Shown here: positions 22,302 through 32,878 of the stretch, in pieces
Layout: each line of letters starts with the position of its first letter
Position numbering within the stretch: the stretch's first letter is position 1
Translations under genes and position numbers: made by a program
Notes under the pieces: model-generated
Database searches by the model: none
Seen by the model: the letters and a program-made list of their open reading frames with translations, nothing else
What the model was told of the DNA's origin: nothing
Source: an uncultured beta proteobacterium
GTDB taxonomy: Bacteria; Pseudomonadota; Gammaproteobacteria; Burkholderiales; Burkholderiaceae
Length of the DNA stretch: 47,450 nucleotides
Direction of reading: 5' to 3'
Assembly: GCA_903918115.1 (NCBI GenBank)
Contig: CAIXDG010000144.1
Location: forward strand, 1-47,450

Positions 22302-23642
22302 TCATTGCCCTAGTTTACTCAGTTCCTCAAAAGTCACAGGCTTATCTGTCACTGTACCTAACTCGCTTACATATTTAATAACATTCGCTTCTAAGACGGC
22401 CGACTCGATATCTTTAAGGCGATTTGGATCACTATAAAACCAGCGTACAACTTCTTTAGGGTCTTCATAAGTCGCTGCTTGATCTTCAATTTCAGCTTTA
22501 ATTTGATCTGGCGTGACTACTAAATTTTTCTGCTTTACTAATTCGCTCAAAATAAGGCCTAGACGCACTCTTTTTTGCGCTTGTTCGGCAAACATTTCAA
22601 TTGGTATGGGTGCATCTTTTGCATTTGGAATGCCGCGTTGCATTAAGTCTTGGCGCGCCATATTCACTAAACGCTCTTGCTCATTAGCAACTAAGGCTTT
22701 AGGCACTTCTAGTTCACATAACTTTTCTAATTGACCCATGACTTCATTTTTCATTAGCATGAGCGTGCGACGTTTGACTTCACGTTCTAAATTCTCGCGA
22801 ACTTCACTGCGCATTTTTTCAAGGCCACCTTCTGCTACGCCTAAAGACAAGGCAAAAGCTTCGTTAATTTCAGGTAAATGCGCCCAACGAACCGCTTTAA
22901 CAGTAATTGTAAAGTCAGCAGTTTTACCCGCTACCTCTTTACCGTGATAATCGGCAGGGAAAGGTAAGGCAAACGTTTTGCTCTCGCCCACTTTCATGCC
23001 TAAGGCTGCCGCTTCAAACTCAGGCAGCATACGCCCTTCACCCAAAACAAACTCAAAATCTTCTGCCTTACCACCAGTAAATTCAACGCCATCAATTTTG
23101 CCGACAAAATCGATTAGGACTTGATCGCCCTTTTGGGCGGCGGTATCAGTCCCGCCATCGCCATGCTCGCCAACTTCACCGCGGGGATGGTAATGAACCT
23201 GTTGTTTGCGCAATACATCAATGGCGCGGTCCATTTCGGTATCGGTTACCTCAGTGGTGTAACGGGTCATGGTTGCTTTGCTGAGATCACCCAGTTTAAT
23301 TTCGGGCAATACTTCAAAAAAAGCATCGAAGACAACTTTATCCGCACCAATTTCACTTTTCGGCTCAAGACGGGGTTGGCCGGCTAAAGCGATACCGGCT
23401 TTTTTGCTCAGCTCAAAAAATAATTCGGCGGCCTTATCAAACTGCACTTCAAAATCAATTTGCATGCCGTATTGCTGCTCAACGATTTTCTTGGGTACTT
23501 TACCCGGCCTAAAACCTGCCATCTTGAGGTTTTTTCCTGCCTTAAGCAAACGCGCCTCACGGGTTTTATCCAAGTCGGTACGAGGAAACTCTAAGGTTAC
23601 CTTACGATCTAATGCGCCCAAATTTTCTATCTGCACAGCCAT
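22302..23642 (-). CDS. tig: Trigger factor (ribosome-associated chaperone)
   Basis: Binds nascent chains at the ribosome exit tunnel and has prolyl isomerase activity. The N-terminal ribosome-binding domain carries [13 protein letters not shown] (about residues 41-53), the family's ribosome-docking signature. An FKBP-type PPIase domain follows (about 165-250, starting near [11 protein letters not shown]), then the helical C-terminal arms. At 446 residues it is slightly longer than E. coli (432), mainly a Gly/Asp-rich insert before the FKBP domain. It is the first protein gene after tRNA-Leu and leads tig-clpP-clpX. Confidence 0.97.
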   Translation of the reverse strand: MAVQIENLGALDRKVTLEFPRTDLDKTREARLLKAGKNLKMAGFRPGKVPKKIVEQQYGMQIDFEVQFDKAAELFFELSKKAGIALAGQPRLEPKSEIGADKVVFDAFFEVLPEIKLGDLSKATMTRYTTEVTDTEMDRAIDVLRKQQVHYHPRGEVGEHGDGGTDTAAQKGDQVLIDFVGKIDGVEFTGGKAEDFEFVLGEGRMLPEFEAAALGMKVGESKTFALPFPADYHGKEVAGKTADFTITVKAVRWAHLPEINEAFALSLGVAEGGLEKMRSEVRENLEREVKRRTLMLMKNEVMGQLEKLCELEVPKALVANEQERLVNMARQDLMQRGIPNAKDAPIPIEMFAEQAQKRVRLGLILSELVKQKNLVVTPDQIKAEIEDQAATYEDPKEVVRWFYSDPNRLKDIESAVLEANVIKYVSELGTVTDKPVTFEELSKLGQ

Positions 23643-23706
23643 GCCTTATCAATTAAATACTGCCGATTAAATGGTCTAAAGTTTAAGCCAGTAGCGCTCT
23701 ACCTAT

Positions 23707-23793
23707 TGGTGCGAGGAGGGGGACTCGAACCCCCACACCATTTCTGGCGTCAGGACCTAAACCTGGTGCGTCTACCAATTTCGCCATCCTCGC
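23707..23793 (-). tRNA. tRNA-Leu (anticodon TAG)
   Basis: An 87-base class II tRNA with long variable arm and encoded CCA (23707-23709). The acceptor stem GCGAGGA pairs with TCCTCGC. The anticodon loop TTTAGGT gives TAG, reading CUA/CUG. The base of the anticodon stem reads CCAGG/CCTGA, leaving a C27-A43 mismatch where relatives have C-G. It lies between ispF and tig. Confidence 0.95.
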
Positions 23794-23851
23794 TTTGTAG
23801 CGCCGCCAGCTCAAACTTTATGCCAAAGGATGAATTCTACAATGGCTGGGC

Positions 23852-24373
23852 TTAGGCCCGATAGAGTAAGGCAACGGTATGGACGGCAAGCCCCTCGCCG
23901 CGGCCCAAGTGCCCCAATGATTCATTGGTCTTGGCTTTGATATTGATGTGGCTCGGGGTAACGGCAAGATCAGTCGCAATATTCCGCACCATTGCTGGCA
24001 GGTATTCGGCTAGCTTGGGTTTCTGGCAAATAATCGTGGCATCCACATTACCCACATGAAAACCAGCAGCCTGCACTTTTTGCAACGCACTCCGCAATAA
24101 AATACGGCTATCTAAGTCTTTAAATTGTGGGTCAGTATCGGGAAAAAGCTGGCCAATATCGTTTAAACCGGCAGCGCCTAGTAGCGCATCAGTGATTGCA
24201 TGTAATAAGGCATCCGCATCTGAATGGCCTAACAAGCCCTTTTCATAGGGAATGGTGACGCCGCCCAAAATCAATTTCCGCTCCGCAACCAAAGCATGTA
24301 CATCGTAGCCCTGACCAATACGAAAAGGTGGGGCGCCATGGGTGGTGGCTGATAGTTTGTCGGCTGAATTCAT
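23852..24373 (-). CDS. ispF: 2-C-methyl-D-erythritol 2,4-cyclodiphosphate synthase
   Basis: Fifth step of the MEP isoprenoid pathway; forms the cyclic diphosphate with release of CMP. Zinc and active-site segments are present: the GYDVHAL motif (Asp and His ligands), [28 protein letters not shown], and the [16 protein letters not shown] substrate loop. It has 173 residues, with about 17 extra at the N-terminus compared with the minimal enzyme. GAGG six bases before the ATG at 24373 supports the start. It follows ispD by 19 bases in an ispDF pair. Confidence 0.97.
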   Translation of the reverse strand: MNSADKLSATTHGAPPFRIGQGYDVHALVAERKLILGGVTIPYEKGLLGHSDADALLHAITDALLGAAGLNDIGQLFPDTDPQFKDLDSRILLRSALQKVQAAGFHVGNVDATIICQKPKLAEYLPAMVRNIATDLAVTPSHINIKAKTNESLGHLGRGEGLAVHTVALLYRA

Positions 24374-24392
24374 CGTACCCTCGGTTCTTAAA

Positions 24393-25148
24393 TTAAGGCA
24401 AGTGAAGTAAGACAGTGTGCATCAAATCCCAGTCAGCGGGATGTGTTACTTTGAAGTTTCGCGTAGCCCCCTCCACTAACAAAGGCTTAGCGCCCAATAA
24501 TTCCATGGCACTCGCCTCATCGGTAATTTCCGCGCCTACTTCCAGCGCCTGCGTTAGCGCACTATGCAGCGTACCCAACTGAAACATTTGGGGAGTTTGC
24601 GCTTGCCATAGATGCTGACGCGCCAAGGTAGCTTGCGCCAAACTACCGCGCGCGCTCAACTCAGCACGTTTCAAGGTATCAGCTAAGGGTATTGCTAATA
24701 AACCACCCCATAAATTAGGCTGATTTGTTGCAACCGCGGTTACTGCGGTAATTAATTGTTGAATTAAGCCCACTGTTATGCCGGGCCGAGCAGCGTCATG
24801 GACTAAGACCCAATCATCCGCAGAAATATGCACGTTGAGTAAGGCGCTTAAGGTATTTAGTACGGTTTCATGCCGAGTTGCGCCGCCAGTAGGCAAAAGG
24901 TGCAGGCGCCCCTTGGAGCGCTCAACCATTCCTTCTAAATACAAAATTGACTCTGCTTCATGAAATTGCGGGCTTAAGCCAACCCAAATCGATTGAATTT
25001 CAGGTGTATTTAAGGCGGCTTCCAGGGCATAGGCCAGCATCGGTTTGGTCCCCAGTAGGCGAAATTGCTTTGGCAAGTCCCCGCCCAAGCGGGAACCAGT
25101 TCCAGCAGCGGGCAAAACAAGGTGGAAGGCACGATTCAAATTAGGCAT
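24393..25148 (-). CDS. ispD: 2-C-methyl-D-erythritol 4-phosphate cytidylyltransferase
   Basis: Third MEP-pathway step; joins CTP and methylerythritol phosphate. The nucleotidyltransferase start [20 protein letters not shown] (about 11-30) contains the CTP-binding loop, VLVHDAARP is the metal and substrate loop, and [11 protein letters not shown] and [10 protein letters not shown] are further family blocks. Length 251 is normal. It overlaps nothing and is divergent from mfd with only 23 bases between start codons, so the two promoters must overlap or lie within coding sequence. Confidence 0.96.
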   Translation of the reverse strand: MPNLNRAFHLVLPAAGTGSRLGGDLPKQFRLLGTKPMLAYALEAALNTPEIQSIWVGLSPQFHEAESILYLEGMVERSKGRLHLLPTGGATRHETVLNTLSALLNVHISADDWVLVHDAARPGITVGLIQQLITAVTAVATNQPNLWGGLLAIPLADTLKRAELSARGSLAQATLARQHLWQAQTPQMFQLGTLHSALTQALEVGAEITDEASAMELLGAKPLLVEGATRNFKVTHPADWDLMHTVLLHLP

Positions 25149-25171
25149 GCCTGATTCTATAATGACAGCAG

Positions 25172-28100
25172 ATGTCTGACGGAATCAAGCCAACACCCCC
25201 CGTCCCTGCGCCAAGGGCTGGGCAGCGCTTTACCTTTTCAGGTCTAGTGGGATCATCCGATGCAGCTTTACTAGCTGAATCGGCTTTACGCTACCGGGCG
25301 CAGTTTTCCATCTTGGTGGTTTTTTGTGCTCAGGCACAAGATGCACAAAGGCTATCTGAAGAAATTCCTGCGTTTGCGCCGCAACTAAAAACCCGCCTCC
25401 TGCCCGATTGGGAAATACTGCCCTACGATCAATTTTCTCCGCATCAAGATTTGGTTTCCGAGCGCTTAGCCACATTACATGCAATGTTGAATGGCAGTTG
25501 TGACATTGTTTTAATTCCGGTAACAACCGCCCTACAAAGATTGGGTCCACCCCAGTTTCTCTCCGGCCATACTTTTTTCTTTAAACAAGGTGATCGCTTA
25601 AATGAGAGCGCCCTGCGTTTGCAATTGCAACAGGCTGGCTATGATCCCGTAAGTGCTGTTATGCGCCCTGGTGAATATAGTATTCGTGGGGGCTTAATTG
25701 ATTTATTTCCCATGGGGTCTGCCCTACCCTTTCGCCTTGATTTATTTGGTGATGAAATTGAACAGCTGCGCGCTTTTGATCCCGATACACAACGTAGCTT
25801 GTATCCAGTAAAAGAAATTCGCCTCTTACCAGGACATGAATTTCCATTTGATGATGCCGCACGCGTGGCCTTTCGTGGACGTTGGCGCGAAGTCTTTGAG
25901 GGAGACCCCAGTCGCTGTGCGATTTATAAAGATGCCAACCTAGGTATTCCTAGTGCTGGTATTGAATCTTATCTGCCATTATTTTTTGCTGAGCCAGCGA
26001 CACTATTCGATTACTTGCCGCTTGCCGGTGAAGGGGTTTGGCTAGCTTCAGTTGGCGATATTGAGGGCAGTATTCGCAGTTTTTGGAAAGAAACTCAAAG
26101 CCGTTATAACTTCTTAAAACATGATGTCGAACGCCCTATCCTTAATCCGGATGCCTTATTTTTAGATGTTGATACTTTTTTTACGCAAGCCAAAGCTTAC
26201 CCCCGACTAACACTTGAGGATGCATCGTTTGCTAACCCGGGAGCGGCAACAACCTCGTCGGCATTTTTACCGGTTCCAGAAGTTGCCGTCCACCGGCGTG
26301 ATGCTGATCCGCTCTCCCGCTTACGTCACCTCGTTGCTCAGCAGCAGTATCGGATCGTGATCTGTGCAGATACTGCAGGACGACGTGAATCGATTCGGCA
26401 ACTAATCGAGGAAAGCAATTTAGTTGTTGATGCAAAAAATAATGCGCCCTTTGCATTAAAACCCGCACAAAGCGAAACCTTAGCTGACTTTATCAGCAGT
26501 AAGGCTAACTTTGGTTTAGTTGTGGCGCCTTTATTTAATGGCTTTAGCTGGCCTAGCGCGAAGCTCATTGTCATTACCGAAGCAGAGCTCTTTACGGCGA
26601 CAGCACGACAACGACGTAAAAGTGGCGCGCAGCAAATTAGCGATCCTGATATGTTATTTAAGGATCTGGCAGAACTTAAAATTGCTGATCCAGTAGTACA
26701 CGCTGAGCATGGCATTGGACGCTACCAAGGACTCGTCTTGCTAAATTTAGCGCCACCCAAAGCCCCGCCCATATTTGAAGAGTTTTTACATTTGGTTTAC
26801 GCCAATCAGGCCACGTTATATGTGCCCGTCCATCAATTGCAATTAGTTACCCGTTATGCGGGATCCGATCCTGAATCAGCACCCCTGCATCAACTGGGCT
26901 CCGGTCAATGGGAAAAAGCAAAGCGCAAAGCAGCCCAACAAATTCGCGATACTGCTGCTGAACTATTGAATCTCTATGCTGCGCGTGCGCTCCGGCGAGG
27001 ACATGCATTTGAATACTCTGCCCATGATTACGCCGCTTTTGCTGAAGCCTTTGGGTTTGAAGAAACGCCTGACCAAACGACTGCCATTGCCGCTGTCATT
27101 AGCGATATGACGAACGGCAAATCAATGGATCGCTTGGTTTGTGGTGATGTGGGTTTTGGTAAAACTGAAGTGGCTTTAAGGGCTAGTTTTATTGCCGTAA
27201 TGGGGGGCAAGCAAGTTGCTATATTGGCTCCCACCACGTTATTAGCGGAACAGCATGCGGCCACCTGGAAAGATCGGTTTGCCGACTGGCCAGTGAAGGT
27301 GGTTGAGTTATCGCGTTTTAAAACTGCAAAAGAAATCACTGCTGCGCTAGCTGCAATTGCCGCTGGCGAAGCCGACATTGTGATTGGCACTCATAAATTG
27401 CTTTCTAAAGATACGCACTTTAATCGTTTGGGCTTAGTCATTGTTGATGAAGAGCATCGCTTTGGAGTGCGCCAAAAAGAGGCGCTTAAAGCATTACGTG
27501 CAGAGGTTGATATTCTGACCCTTACGGCCACTCCCATTCCACGAACTTTGGGTATGGCAATGGAAGGTTTACGGGAACTTTCTATTATTGCAACTGCACC
27601 ACAAAAACGCTTAGCGATTAAAACGTTTGTCCGCCGCGAAGGTGATGATGTGATTCGCGAAGCCGTATTGCGGGAAATTAAACGGGGTGGTCAAGTTTAT
27701 TTTCTCCATAATGAAGTTGAAACGATTGAAAATCGTCGGCTTGCGTTACAAGCGCTCTTGCCTGAAGCCCGAATTAGTGTCGCTCATGGTCAAATGCACG
27801 AGCGGCAACTCGAAACCGTGATGCGCGAATTTGTTACACAACGCAGCAATATTCTCTTGTGTACCACGATTATTGAAACAGGTATTGATGTGCCCACCGC
27901 AAATACCATCATCATGCACCGCGCTGATAAATTTGGTTTAGCCCAATTGCATCAACTACGGGGACGCGTTGGCCGCTCGCACCATCAGGCCTATGCTTAT
28001 TTAATGGTGCCCGATCCCGATGCCCTGAGTAAGCAAGCGCAATTACGGCTCGATGCAATTCAGGCGATGGAAGAATTGGGCTCTGGTTTTTATCTTGCCA

Positions 28101-28723
28101 TGCATGACTTGGAAATTCGTGGCGCCGGTGAAGTTTTGGGGGATAAGCAGTCGGGCGAAATTCATGAAATTGGCTATCAGCTTTATACCGAAATGCTCAA
28201 CCGCGCGGTCAAGTCGCTAAAAAGTGGCAAAGAGCCTGACTTATTAGCCCCCTTACAAGTAACCACCGATGTTAATTTAGGCGTACCAGCCTTATTACCT
28301 GAAGAATATTGCCCGGATGTGCATGAGCGTCTGTCACTCTATAAGCGTTTTGCAGCAACCCATGATTTTGCTGAGTTAATGGGTTTGCGCGAAGAATTAG
28401 TCGATCGTTTTGGCGATTTACCAGATCCCGCCAAATCATTTTATGAAACCCATCGTTTACGTTTAGAAATGGCTGGTTATGGTATTAAAAAAATTGATGC
28501 TAGTCCCTTAGCTATACAAATGCATTTCATCCCTAATCCGCCCATCGATCCTCTGCGCATTATTCAACTCATCCAAACCCACGCGCATATTCAACTCAAT
28601 GGCCAAGATCGTTTAAAAATTACCCCGCCTAAGGTACACGACTTTGATCTCTTGGAAAAGCGCTTAGAACAAATTCGTCAGGTGCTAAAACGCCTCAATG
28701 AATCGGCTCTCAGTGAGGCTTAA
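25172..28723 (+). CDS. mfd: Transcription-repair coupling factor Mfd
   Basis: DNA translocase that removes stalled RNA polymerase and recruits UvrA. Order seen: N-terminal UvrB-homology region (about 20-360, with LPDWEILPYDQFSPHQDLVSER), a RID/CarD-like polymerase-binding domain (about 495-590, VHAEHGIGRYQGL), then the RecG-like motor with Walker A GDVGFGKTEVA, DEEHR box, TATPIPRTL motif III, and helicase motif VI in QLRGRVGRS, and a C-terminal TRCF domain that binds UvrA. Length 1183 is typical. The ATG at 25172 is 23 bases from the divergent ispD start. Confidence 0.97.
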   Translation: MSDGIKPTPPVPAPRAGQRFTFSGLVGSSDAALLAESALRYRAQFSILVVFCAQAQDAQRLSEEIPAFAPQLKTRLLPDWEILPYDQFSPHQDLVSERLATLHAMLNGSCDIVLIPVTTALQRLGPPQFLSGHTFFFKQGDRLNESALRLQLQQAGYDPVSAVMRPGEYSIRGGLIDLFPMGSALPFRLDLFGDEIEQLRAFDPDTQRSLYPVKEIRLLPGHEFPFDDAARVAFRGRWREVFEGDPSRCAIYKDANLGIPSAGIESYLPLFFAEPATLFDYLPLAGEGVWLASVGDIEGSIRSFWKETQSRYNFLKHDVERPILNPDALFLDVDTFFTQAKAYPRLTLEDASFANPGAATTSSAFLPVPEVAVHRRDADPLSRLRHLVAQQQYRIVICADTAGRRESIRQLIEESNLVVDAKNNAPFALKPAQSETLADFISSKANFGLVVAPLFNGFSWPSAKLIVITEAELFTATARQRRKSGAQQISDPDMLFKDLAELKIADPVVHAEHGIGRYQGLVLLNLAPPKAPPIFEEFLHLVYANQATLYVPVHQLQLVTRYAGSDPESAPLHQLGSGQWEKAKRKAAQQIRDTAAELLNLYAARALRRGHAFEYSAHDYAAFAEAFGFEETPDQTTAIAAVISDMTNGKSMDRLVCGDVGFGKTEVALRASFIAVMGGKQVAILAPTTLLAEQHAATWKDRFADWPVKVVELSRFKTAKEITAALAAIAAGEADIVIGTHKLLSKDTHFNRLGLVIVDEEHRFGVRQKEALKALRAEVDILTLTATPIPRTLGMAMEGLRELSIIATAPQKRLAIKTFVRREGDDVIREAVLREIKRGGQVYFLHNEVETIENRRLALQALLPEARISVAHGQMHERQLETVMREFVTQRSNILLCTTIIETGIDVPTANTIIMHRADKFGLAQLHQLRGRVGRSHHQAYAYLMVPDPDALSKQAQLRLDAIQAMEELGSGFYLAMHDLEIRGAGEVLGDKQSGEIHEIGYQLYTEMLNRAVKSLKSGKEPDLLAPLQVTTDVNLGVPALLPEEYCPDVHERLSLYKRFAATHDFAELMGLREELVDRFGDLPDPAKSFYETHRLRLEMAGYGIKKIDASPLAIQMHFIPNPPIDPLRIIQLIQTHAHIQLNGQDRLKITPPKVHDFDLLEKRLEQIRQVLKRLNESALSEA

Positions 28724-28764
28724 TTGATGTGGTTGACTCATCTCCCTTCTCTCGCTAGCCCTGC

Positions 28765-29652
28765 ATGAACCTCAATCCCCGCTTAGTCGCCCTCTCACCC
28801 GAAGCTATACCCTCTACATTAGATAGTGCTGCGAGCGCATGCCTGAAGCAATATGACATCCATTTAAGCAATGCAAAGGAAACGTATTCACCATCATTGC
28901 ACATGCGCTCATGGGAATTAGATCAAACCTTAGATGTAAAACAACGGCCAATGTTGCGTGCCTTACTGAATGAATATCAAGTCGATATGGCCTTTTTACC
29001 CGCCCAATTTGAGCCAGCACAATTTCGCATTTTGGCTATCGATATGGATTCCACTTTAATTAACATTGAATGCATTGATGAAATTGCCGACTTTGCCGGA
29101 AAAAAAACGGCGGTGGCAAGAATTACTGAGGCTACGATGCGGGGTGAAATCACTAACTTTAGCGACAGCTTGCAACAACGCGTGGCATTGCTAGCCGGTG
29201 TGCCGGCAACAGTATTAGAGGCGGTTTATCGCGAGCGCTTAAAGCCGAATGCTGGTGCCACTGAATTAATTGCCCAAGCTCGTCATTTTGGCCTTCATAC
29301 CCTATTAGTATCTGGTGGCTTTACTTTTTTTACCGATAAATTACAGCGCGCGCTTGGTTTTGATCAGGCACACGCTAACACCTTAGAAATTCAAGATGGT
29401 TATCTTACGGGCAAGGTGCTGGGAAACATTATTGATGGCGCAGCTAAAGCCCGCTGTCTCGAGCAAGCGTGCCAGGCACTGAATTGCAATAAAACGCAAG
29501 CAATTGCGATTGGGGATGGAGCCAATGATTTGCTCATGATGGCTGGTTCAGGTCTAAGTATTGCTTACCGGGCTAAACCTTTGGTAAAAGAAAAAGCCGA
29601 CGCGGCTTTTGACCGGGTCGGCTTAGATGCTGCTTTAGCTTTATTGCGCTAA
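28765..29652 (+). CDS. serB: Phosphoserine phosphatase
   Basis: HAD-family phosphatase, last step of serine synthesis. The nucleophile motif AIDMDST has Asp93 and Asp95; SGGFTFF supplies the motif II serine, and the GDGANDL motif with following lysine-rich segment gives the magnesium site. About 85 N-terminal residues precede the HAD domain, as in proteobacterial SerB with its regulatory N-domain, here short. It has 295 residues. It follows mfd by 41 bases on the same strand and ends one base before the convergent thiolase stop. Confidence 0.95.
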   Translation: MNLNPRLVALSPEAIPSTLDSAASACLKQYDIHLSNAKETYSPSLHMRSWELDQTLDVKQRPMLRALLNEYQVDMAFLPAQFEPAQFRILAIDMDSTLINIECIDEIADFAGKKTAVARITEATMRGEITNFSDSLQQRVALLAGVPATVLEAVYRERLKPNAGATELIAQARHFGLHTLLVSGGFTFFTDKLQRALGFDQAHANTLEIQDGYLTGKVLGNIIDGAAKARCLEQACQALNCNKTQAIAIGDGANDLLMMAGSGLSIAYRAKPLVKEKADAAFDRVGLDAALALLR

Positions 29653-29653
29653 A

Positions 29654-30838
29654 TTACATGCGCTCAAAAATGGTTGCGATTCCCTGACCGCCACCGATAC
29701 ACATCGTAACTAAGGCATATTTACCATTCACGCGCTGCAATTCATGAAGGGCTTTGGTTGCAATGGCTGCACCAGAACAACCAATCGGGTGACCCAAGGC
29801 AATTGCGCCACCATTCACGTTGGTTTTTGCCGGATCCAAACCTAAGCCTTTAGTCACAGCCAATGCTTGCGCCGCAAACGCTTCATTCGATTCAATCACA
29901 TCAATTTGGTCTAATTTCAAGCCAGCCCGCTGCAAGGCAATTTTGGTTGCAGGAATTGGGCCTTCGCCCATAATTTCATTGGGAACACCAGCAATGGCAT
30001 AAGACACTAAACGCGCTATCGGCTTATGACCTGCCTTAGCCGCAGCTTCGGCTGCAGCCAAAACAAAAAAGGCTGCACCATCATTAATACCGGAAGCATT
30101 TCCTGCGGTAACTGAACCCCCTTCTTTTTTAAAGACGGCCTTCATTTTGGCTAAGGTTTCCATCGTCGTCTCGGGCTTGCAATGTTCATCGGTATCAAAA
30201 ACCACCTCACCCTTACGAGTTTTAATGGTAATCGGCACAATTTGTGATTTAAAGCGCCCTTCTTTAATCGCAATCCCGGCCCGGCGATGTGACTCAACAG
30301 CTAAGGCATCTTGTTCTTCGCGAGTAAGCTTCCATTTCTCAACTAAATTTTCTGCAGTAACCCCCATATGACCTACTCCGAATGGGTCGGTTAAGACTGC
30401 CACCATCAGATCAAGCATTTTGCTATCTCCCATGCGGGCACCACTACGCATTGCGGGTGAGCCGTACATACCTCTAGACATCACTTCGACGCCGCCGCCA
30501 ATGCCGTAATCACAATCATTCAACATAATTGCTTGCGCGGTAGTCACAATCGCTTGCAAGCCAGAACTGCATAAACGATTAATAGCCATGGCTACCGATT
30601 CCATCGGTAGGCCTGCTTGAATTGCTGCAACCCGAGCCACATAGGCATAACGGCTATCAGTCGGAATCGTGTTCCCAACCGTTACATAATTAATTTCCTT
30701 GGGGTCAACGCCATAACGGGCAATTGCCTCTTTCATTACGATGCCGCCTAATTCAGATGGCTCAAAACTACTTAAGCCGCCACCAAAACTGCCAATTGCA
30801 GAGCGCACCGCACTTAATACGACGACATCACGACTCAT
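29654..30838 (-). CDS. bktB: Acetyl-CoA acetyltransferase / beta-ketothiolase, BktB-like
   Basis: Condenses two acetyl-CoA (or propionyl-CoA plus acetyl-CoA) to 3-ketoacyl-CoA for polyhydroxyalkanoate synthesis, or the reverse. The acylated Cys90 is in NRLCSSGLQA, the base pair is in GHPIG (His) and CIGGGQG (Cys). The sequence reads more like Cupriavidus BktB than PhaA, for example MGVTAENL, FDTDEH and LVTMCIGGGQGIATIFER, though I could not run an alignment. Length 394 is standard. It lies 68 bases after rimO in the phaC-phaB-phaR-rimO run and has a good AGGAGA ribosome site. Confidence 0.92.
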   Translation of the reverse strand: MSRDVVVLSAVRSAIGSFGGGLSSFEPSELGGIVMKEAIARYGVDPKEINYVTVGNTIPTDSRYAYVARVAAIQAGLPMESVAMAINRLCSSGLQAIVTTAQAIMLNDCDYGIGGGVEVMSRGMYGSPAMRSGARMGDSKMLDLMVAVLTDPFGVGHMGVTAENLVEKWKLTREEQDALAVESHRRAGIAIKEGRFKSQIVPITIKTRKGEVVFDTDEHCKPETTMETLAKMKAVFKKEGGSVTAGNASGINDGAAFFVLAAAEAAAKAGHKPIARLVSYAIAGVPNEIMGEGPIPATKIALQRAGLKLDQIDVIESNEAFAAQALAVTKGLGLDPAKTNVNGGAIALGHPIGCSGAAIATKALHELQRVNGKYALVTMCIGGGQGIATIFERM

Positions 30839-30906
30839 TTAAATTCTCCTCATTTGTTCCAGATAATCACTATTATTATCGCCTTTATAAACAATTTCCT
30901 CAGTTT

Positions 30907-32265
30907 TTATATTTCTACCACCAAATCATGCCCCTGAGCTTGCACTACCTTAGCGCGGATAAATTCGCCTGCCCGGTAGCGTTTTGAGGCTTTATTTGTG
31001 GGTAGAATTTTAACTAGGCCATCGATTTCTGGGGCATCTCCGGCTGTTCTGCCAATGCCCCCGCTACCATCAACCCGATCAACCAAAATACGCAGGCGCT
31101 GGCCCACCAGCTTTTGTAACTTAGCAATCGAAATACTTTCTGCGCGGGACATAAACTGGCTCCGCCGTTCTTCGCGCACTGCCTCAGGTACAGGATTGAC
31201 TAATTCATTGGCTTGGGCACCAGCGACCGGCGAATAAGCAAAACAACCCGCCCGATCAATTTGCGCTTGGCCCATAAAGTCTAATAAATGGTCAAATTCG
31301 GCTTGGGTTTCGCCAGGAAACCCGGCTATAAAGGTACTGCGAATAATGAGGTCGGGGCAAAGAGCGCGCCAAGCTTGAATACGCTCAAGGTTTTTTTCCC
31401 CGCTCGCAGGTCGCTTCATTCGCTTTAAAACATCAGGGTGGGAATGCTGCAAAGGAATATCCAAATAAGGCAATACGCCGTATCCATACTCAGCAAACTC
31501 AGCCATTAAAGGCACGATACTATCCACATGAGGATAGGGGTATACGTAATGCAGTCGCACCCACGCTTCATGTTTGCGCGCTATTTGATTGAGCGCTGCC
31601 ACCAAATCAAATAAGCGCGTTTTAATTGGTTTGCCATCCCAAAAACCCGTACGATATTGAACATCTACACCATAGGCGCTGGTATCTTGAGACACCACCA
31701 ATAATTCCTTTACGCCCGAGGCAAATAAACGCTCTGCTTCACTTAAGACTTCACCAATCGGCCGCGAAACTAAATCTCCACGCATGCTCGGAATAATGCA
31801 AAAGGTGCAACGATGGTTACAACCTTCAGAAATTTTTAAATAGGCATAATGTTTTGGCGTTAGCTTTACACCAATATCGGGCACTAAATCTGCAAAAGGA
31901 TCATGGGGTTTTGGTAAATGCAGGTGAATCGCTTGCATTACCTCTTCAGTTGCATGGGGTCCAGTAACCGCCAGCACTTTTGGATGAATACTTTGAATTA
32001 AGTCACTACCGTCGGCATTTTTACGTGCGCCCAAGCAGCCGGTCACGATGACTTTGCCATTTTCGGCTAAGGCCTCACCAATGGCATTTAAGCTCTCTTC
32101 TACCGCCGAATCGATAAAGCCACAGGTATTCACGATGACTAAATCTGCGCCAGCATAATCCTTGGCGGTTTCATAACCTTCGGCACTTAAACGGGTGAGA
32201 ATTAATTCAGAATCAACTAGCGCCTTGGGGCAGCCCAAGGAAACAAACCCGACCTTACTCGACAC
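30907..32265 (-). CDS. rimO: Ribosomal protein S12 methylthiotransferase RimO
   Basis: Radical-SAM enzyme that adds a methylthio group to Asp88 (E. coli numbering) of ribosomal protein S12. The N-terminal MTTase domain has the auxiliary cluster cysteines C12, C48 and C77, and the radical SAM CxxxCxxC is at C149, C153 and C156 (GCNHRCTFC). The C-terminal TRAM domain closes the protein. The opening [16 protein letters not shown] is RimO rather than MiaB type. Length 452. The start is only 2 bases after the phaR stop, so it is very likely translated from the pha transcript. Confidence 0.96.
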   Translation of the reverse strand: MSSKVGFVSLGCPKALVDSELILTRLSAEGYETAKDYAGADLVIVNTCGFIDSAVEESLNAIGEALAENGKVIVTGCLGARKNADGSDLIQSIHPKVLAVTGPHATEEVMQAIHLHLPKPHDPFADLVPDIGVKLTPKHYAYLKISEGCNHRCTFCIIPSMRGDLVSRPIGEVLSEAERLFASGVKELLVVSQDTSAYGVDVQYRTGFWDGKPIKTRLFDLVAALNQIARKHEAWVRLHYVYPYPHVDSIVPLMAEFAEYGYGVLPYLDIPLQHSHPDVLKRMKRPASGEKNLERIQAWRALCPDLIIRSTFIAGFPGETQAEFDHLLDFMGQAQIDRAGCFAYSPVAGAQANELVNPVPEAVREERRSQFMSRAESISIAKLQKLVGQRLRILVDRVDGSGGIGRTAGDAPEIDGLVKILPTNKASKRYRAGEFIRAKVVQAQGHDLVVEI

Positions 32266-32267
32266 AA

Positions 32268-32825
32268 CTATTCTTTATCAGCGGGTTTAGGGCTAGGCGC
32301 AAATGGAAAGCCGCCAAATAAATTTTGCGAGCCCTTCATTTGTTCCTGCATATTAATAAATAACTCTTTGCTCTGATCGAGATAATTACCCATTAAGCCC
32401 TGCATCAAAGGATTTTGTAAATTCATCATTTGTGCCCAGGCCTCACTACCTACGCCTGGTACTACTTTCGATTGATCATTCAATTTATTATGAATATCCA
32501 TAAATGATTCAAGGGTTTTCTCTAAATAACTTCCCATCAAACCTTGCATCGAGTGGCCATAAAAACGAATAATTTGCGAGAGCATTTGGCTTGAAAAAAC
32601 AGGTTCGCCAAGCGCCTCTTCTTCAAGAATTATTTGCATCAAAATATTGCGCGTTAAATCATCTTCGGTTTTAGCGTCAACTACTTTAAACGCCTCGTTG
32701 GCCATCACTAGTTCTTTAATATCGGCTAAGGTGACATATACACTAGTTTGCGTATCGTAAAGGCGACGGTTAGGATATTTCTTAATTAGCCGCTCTTCGC
32801 CAGCCCGTTTTAAACGTGCAACCAT
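32268..32825 (-). CDS. phaR: Polyhydroxyalkanoate synthesis repressor PhaR
   Basis: DNA-binding protein that senses polyhydroxybutyrate granules and represses phasin and pha genes. The N-terminal DNA/PHB-binding domain has the family signature [13 protein letters not shown]. Two copies of the PHB accumulation motif follow, with [13 protein letters not shown] and [14 protein letters not shown] start at the ATG at 32825, preceded by AAGGA, giving 185 residues; the open frame extends to 32960 but that part overlaps phaB and is Cys/Arg-rich without family similarity. It follows phaB by 53 bases and touches rimO. Confidence 0.94.
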   Translation of the reverse strand: MVARLKRAGEERLIKKYPNRRLYDTQTSVYVTLADIKELVMANEAFKVVDAKTEDDLTRNILMQIILEEEALGEPVFSSQMLSQIIRFYGHSMQGLMGSYLEKTLESFMDIHNKLNDQSKVVPGVGSEAWAQMMNLQNPLMQGLMGNYLDQSKELFINMQEQMKGSQNLFGGFPFAPSPKPADKE

Positions 32826-32878
32826 GCTTTTTTCCTTGCATCCATCCGTGACATTAGAGCTAGTGTATCGCGCTCGGC

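Noticed and set aside
23269-23670. 133-codon frame opposite the start of tig
   Set aside because: Overlaps the well-conserved ribosome-binding domain of trigger factor and shows no independent features.
26338-26715. 125-codon frame antisense to mfd
   Set aside because: Falls inside mfd coding sequence with no support beyond being open.
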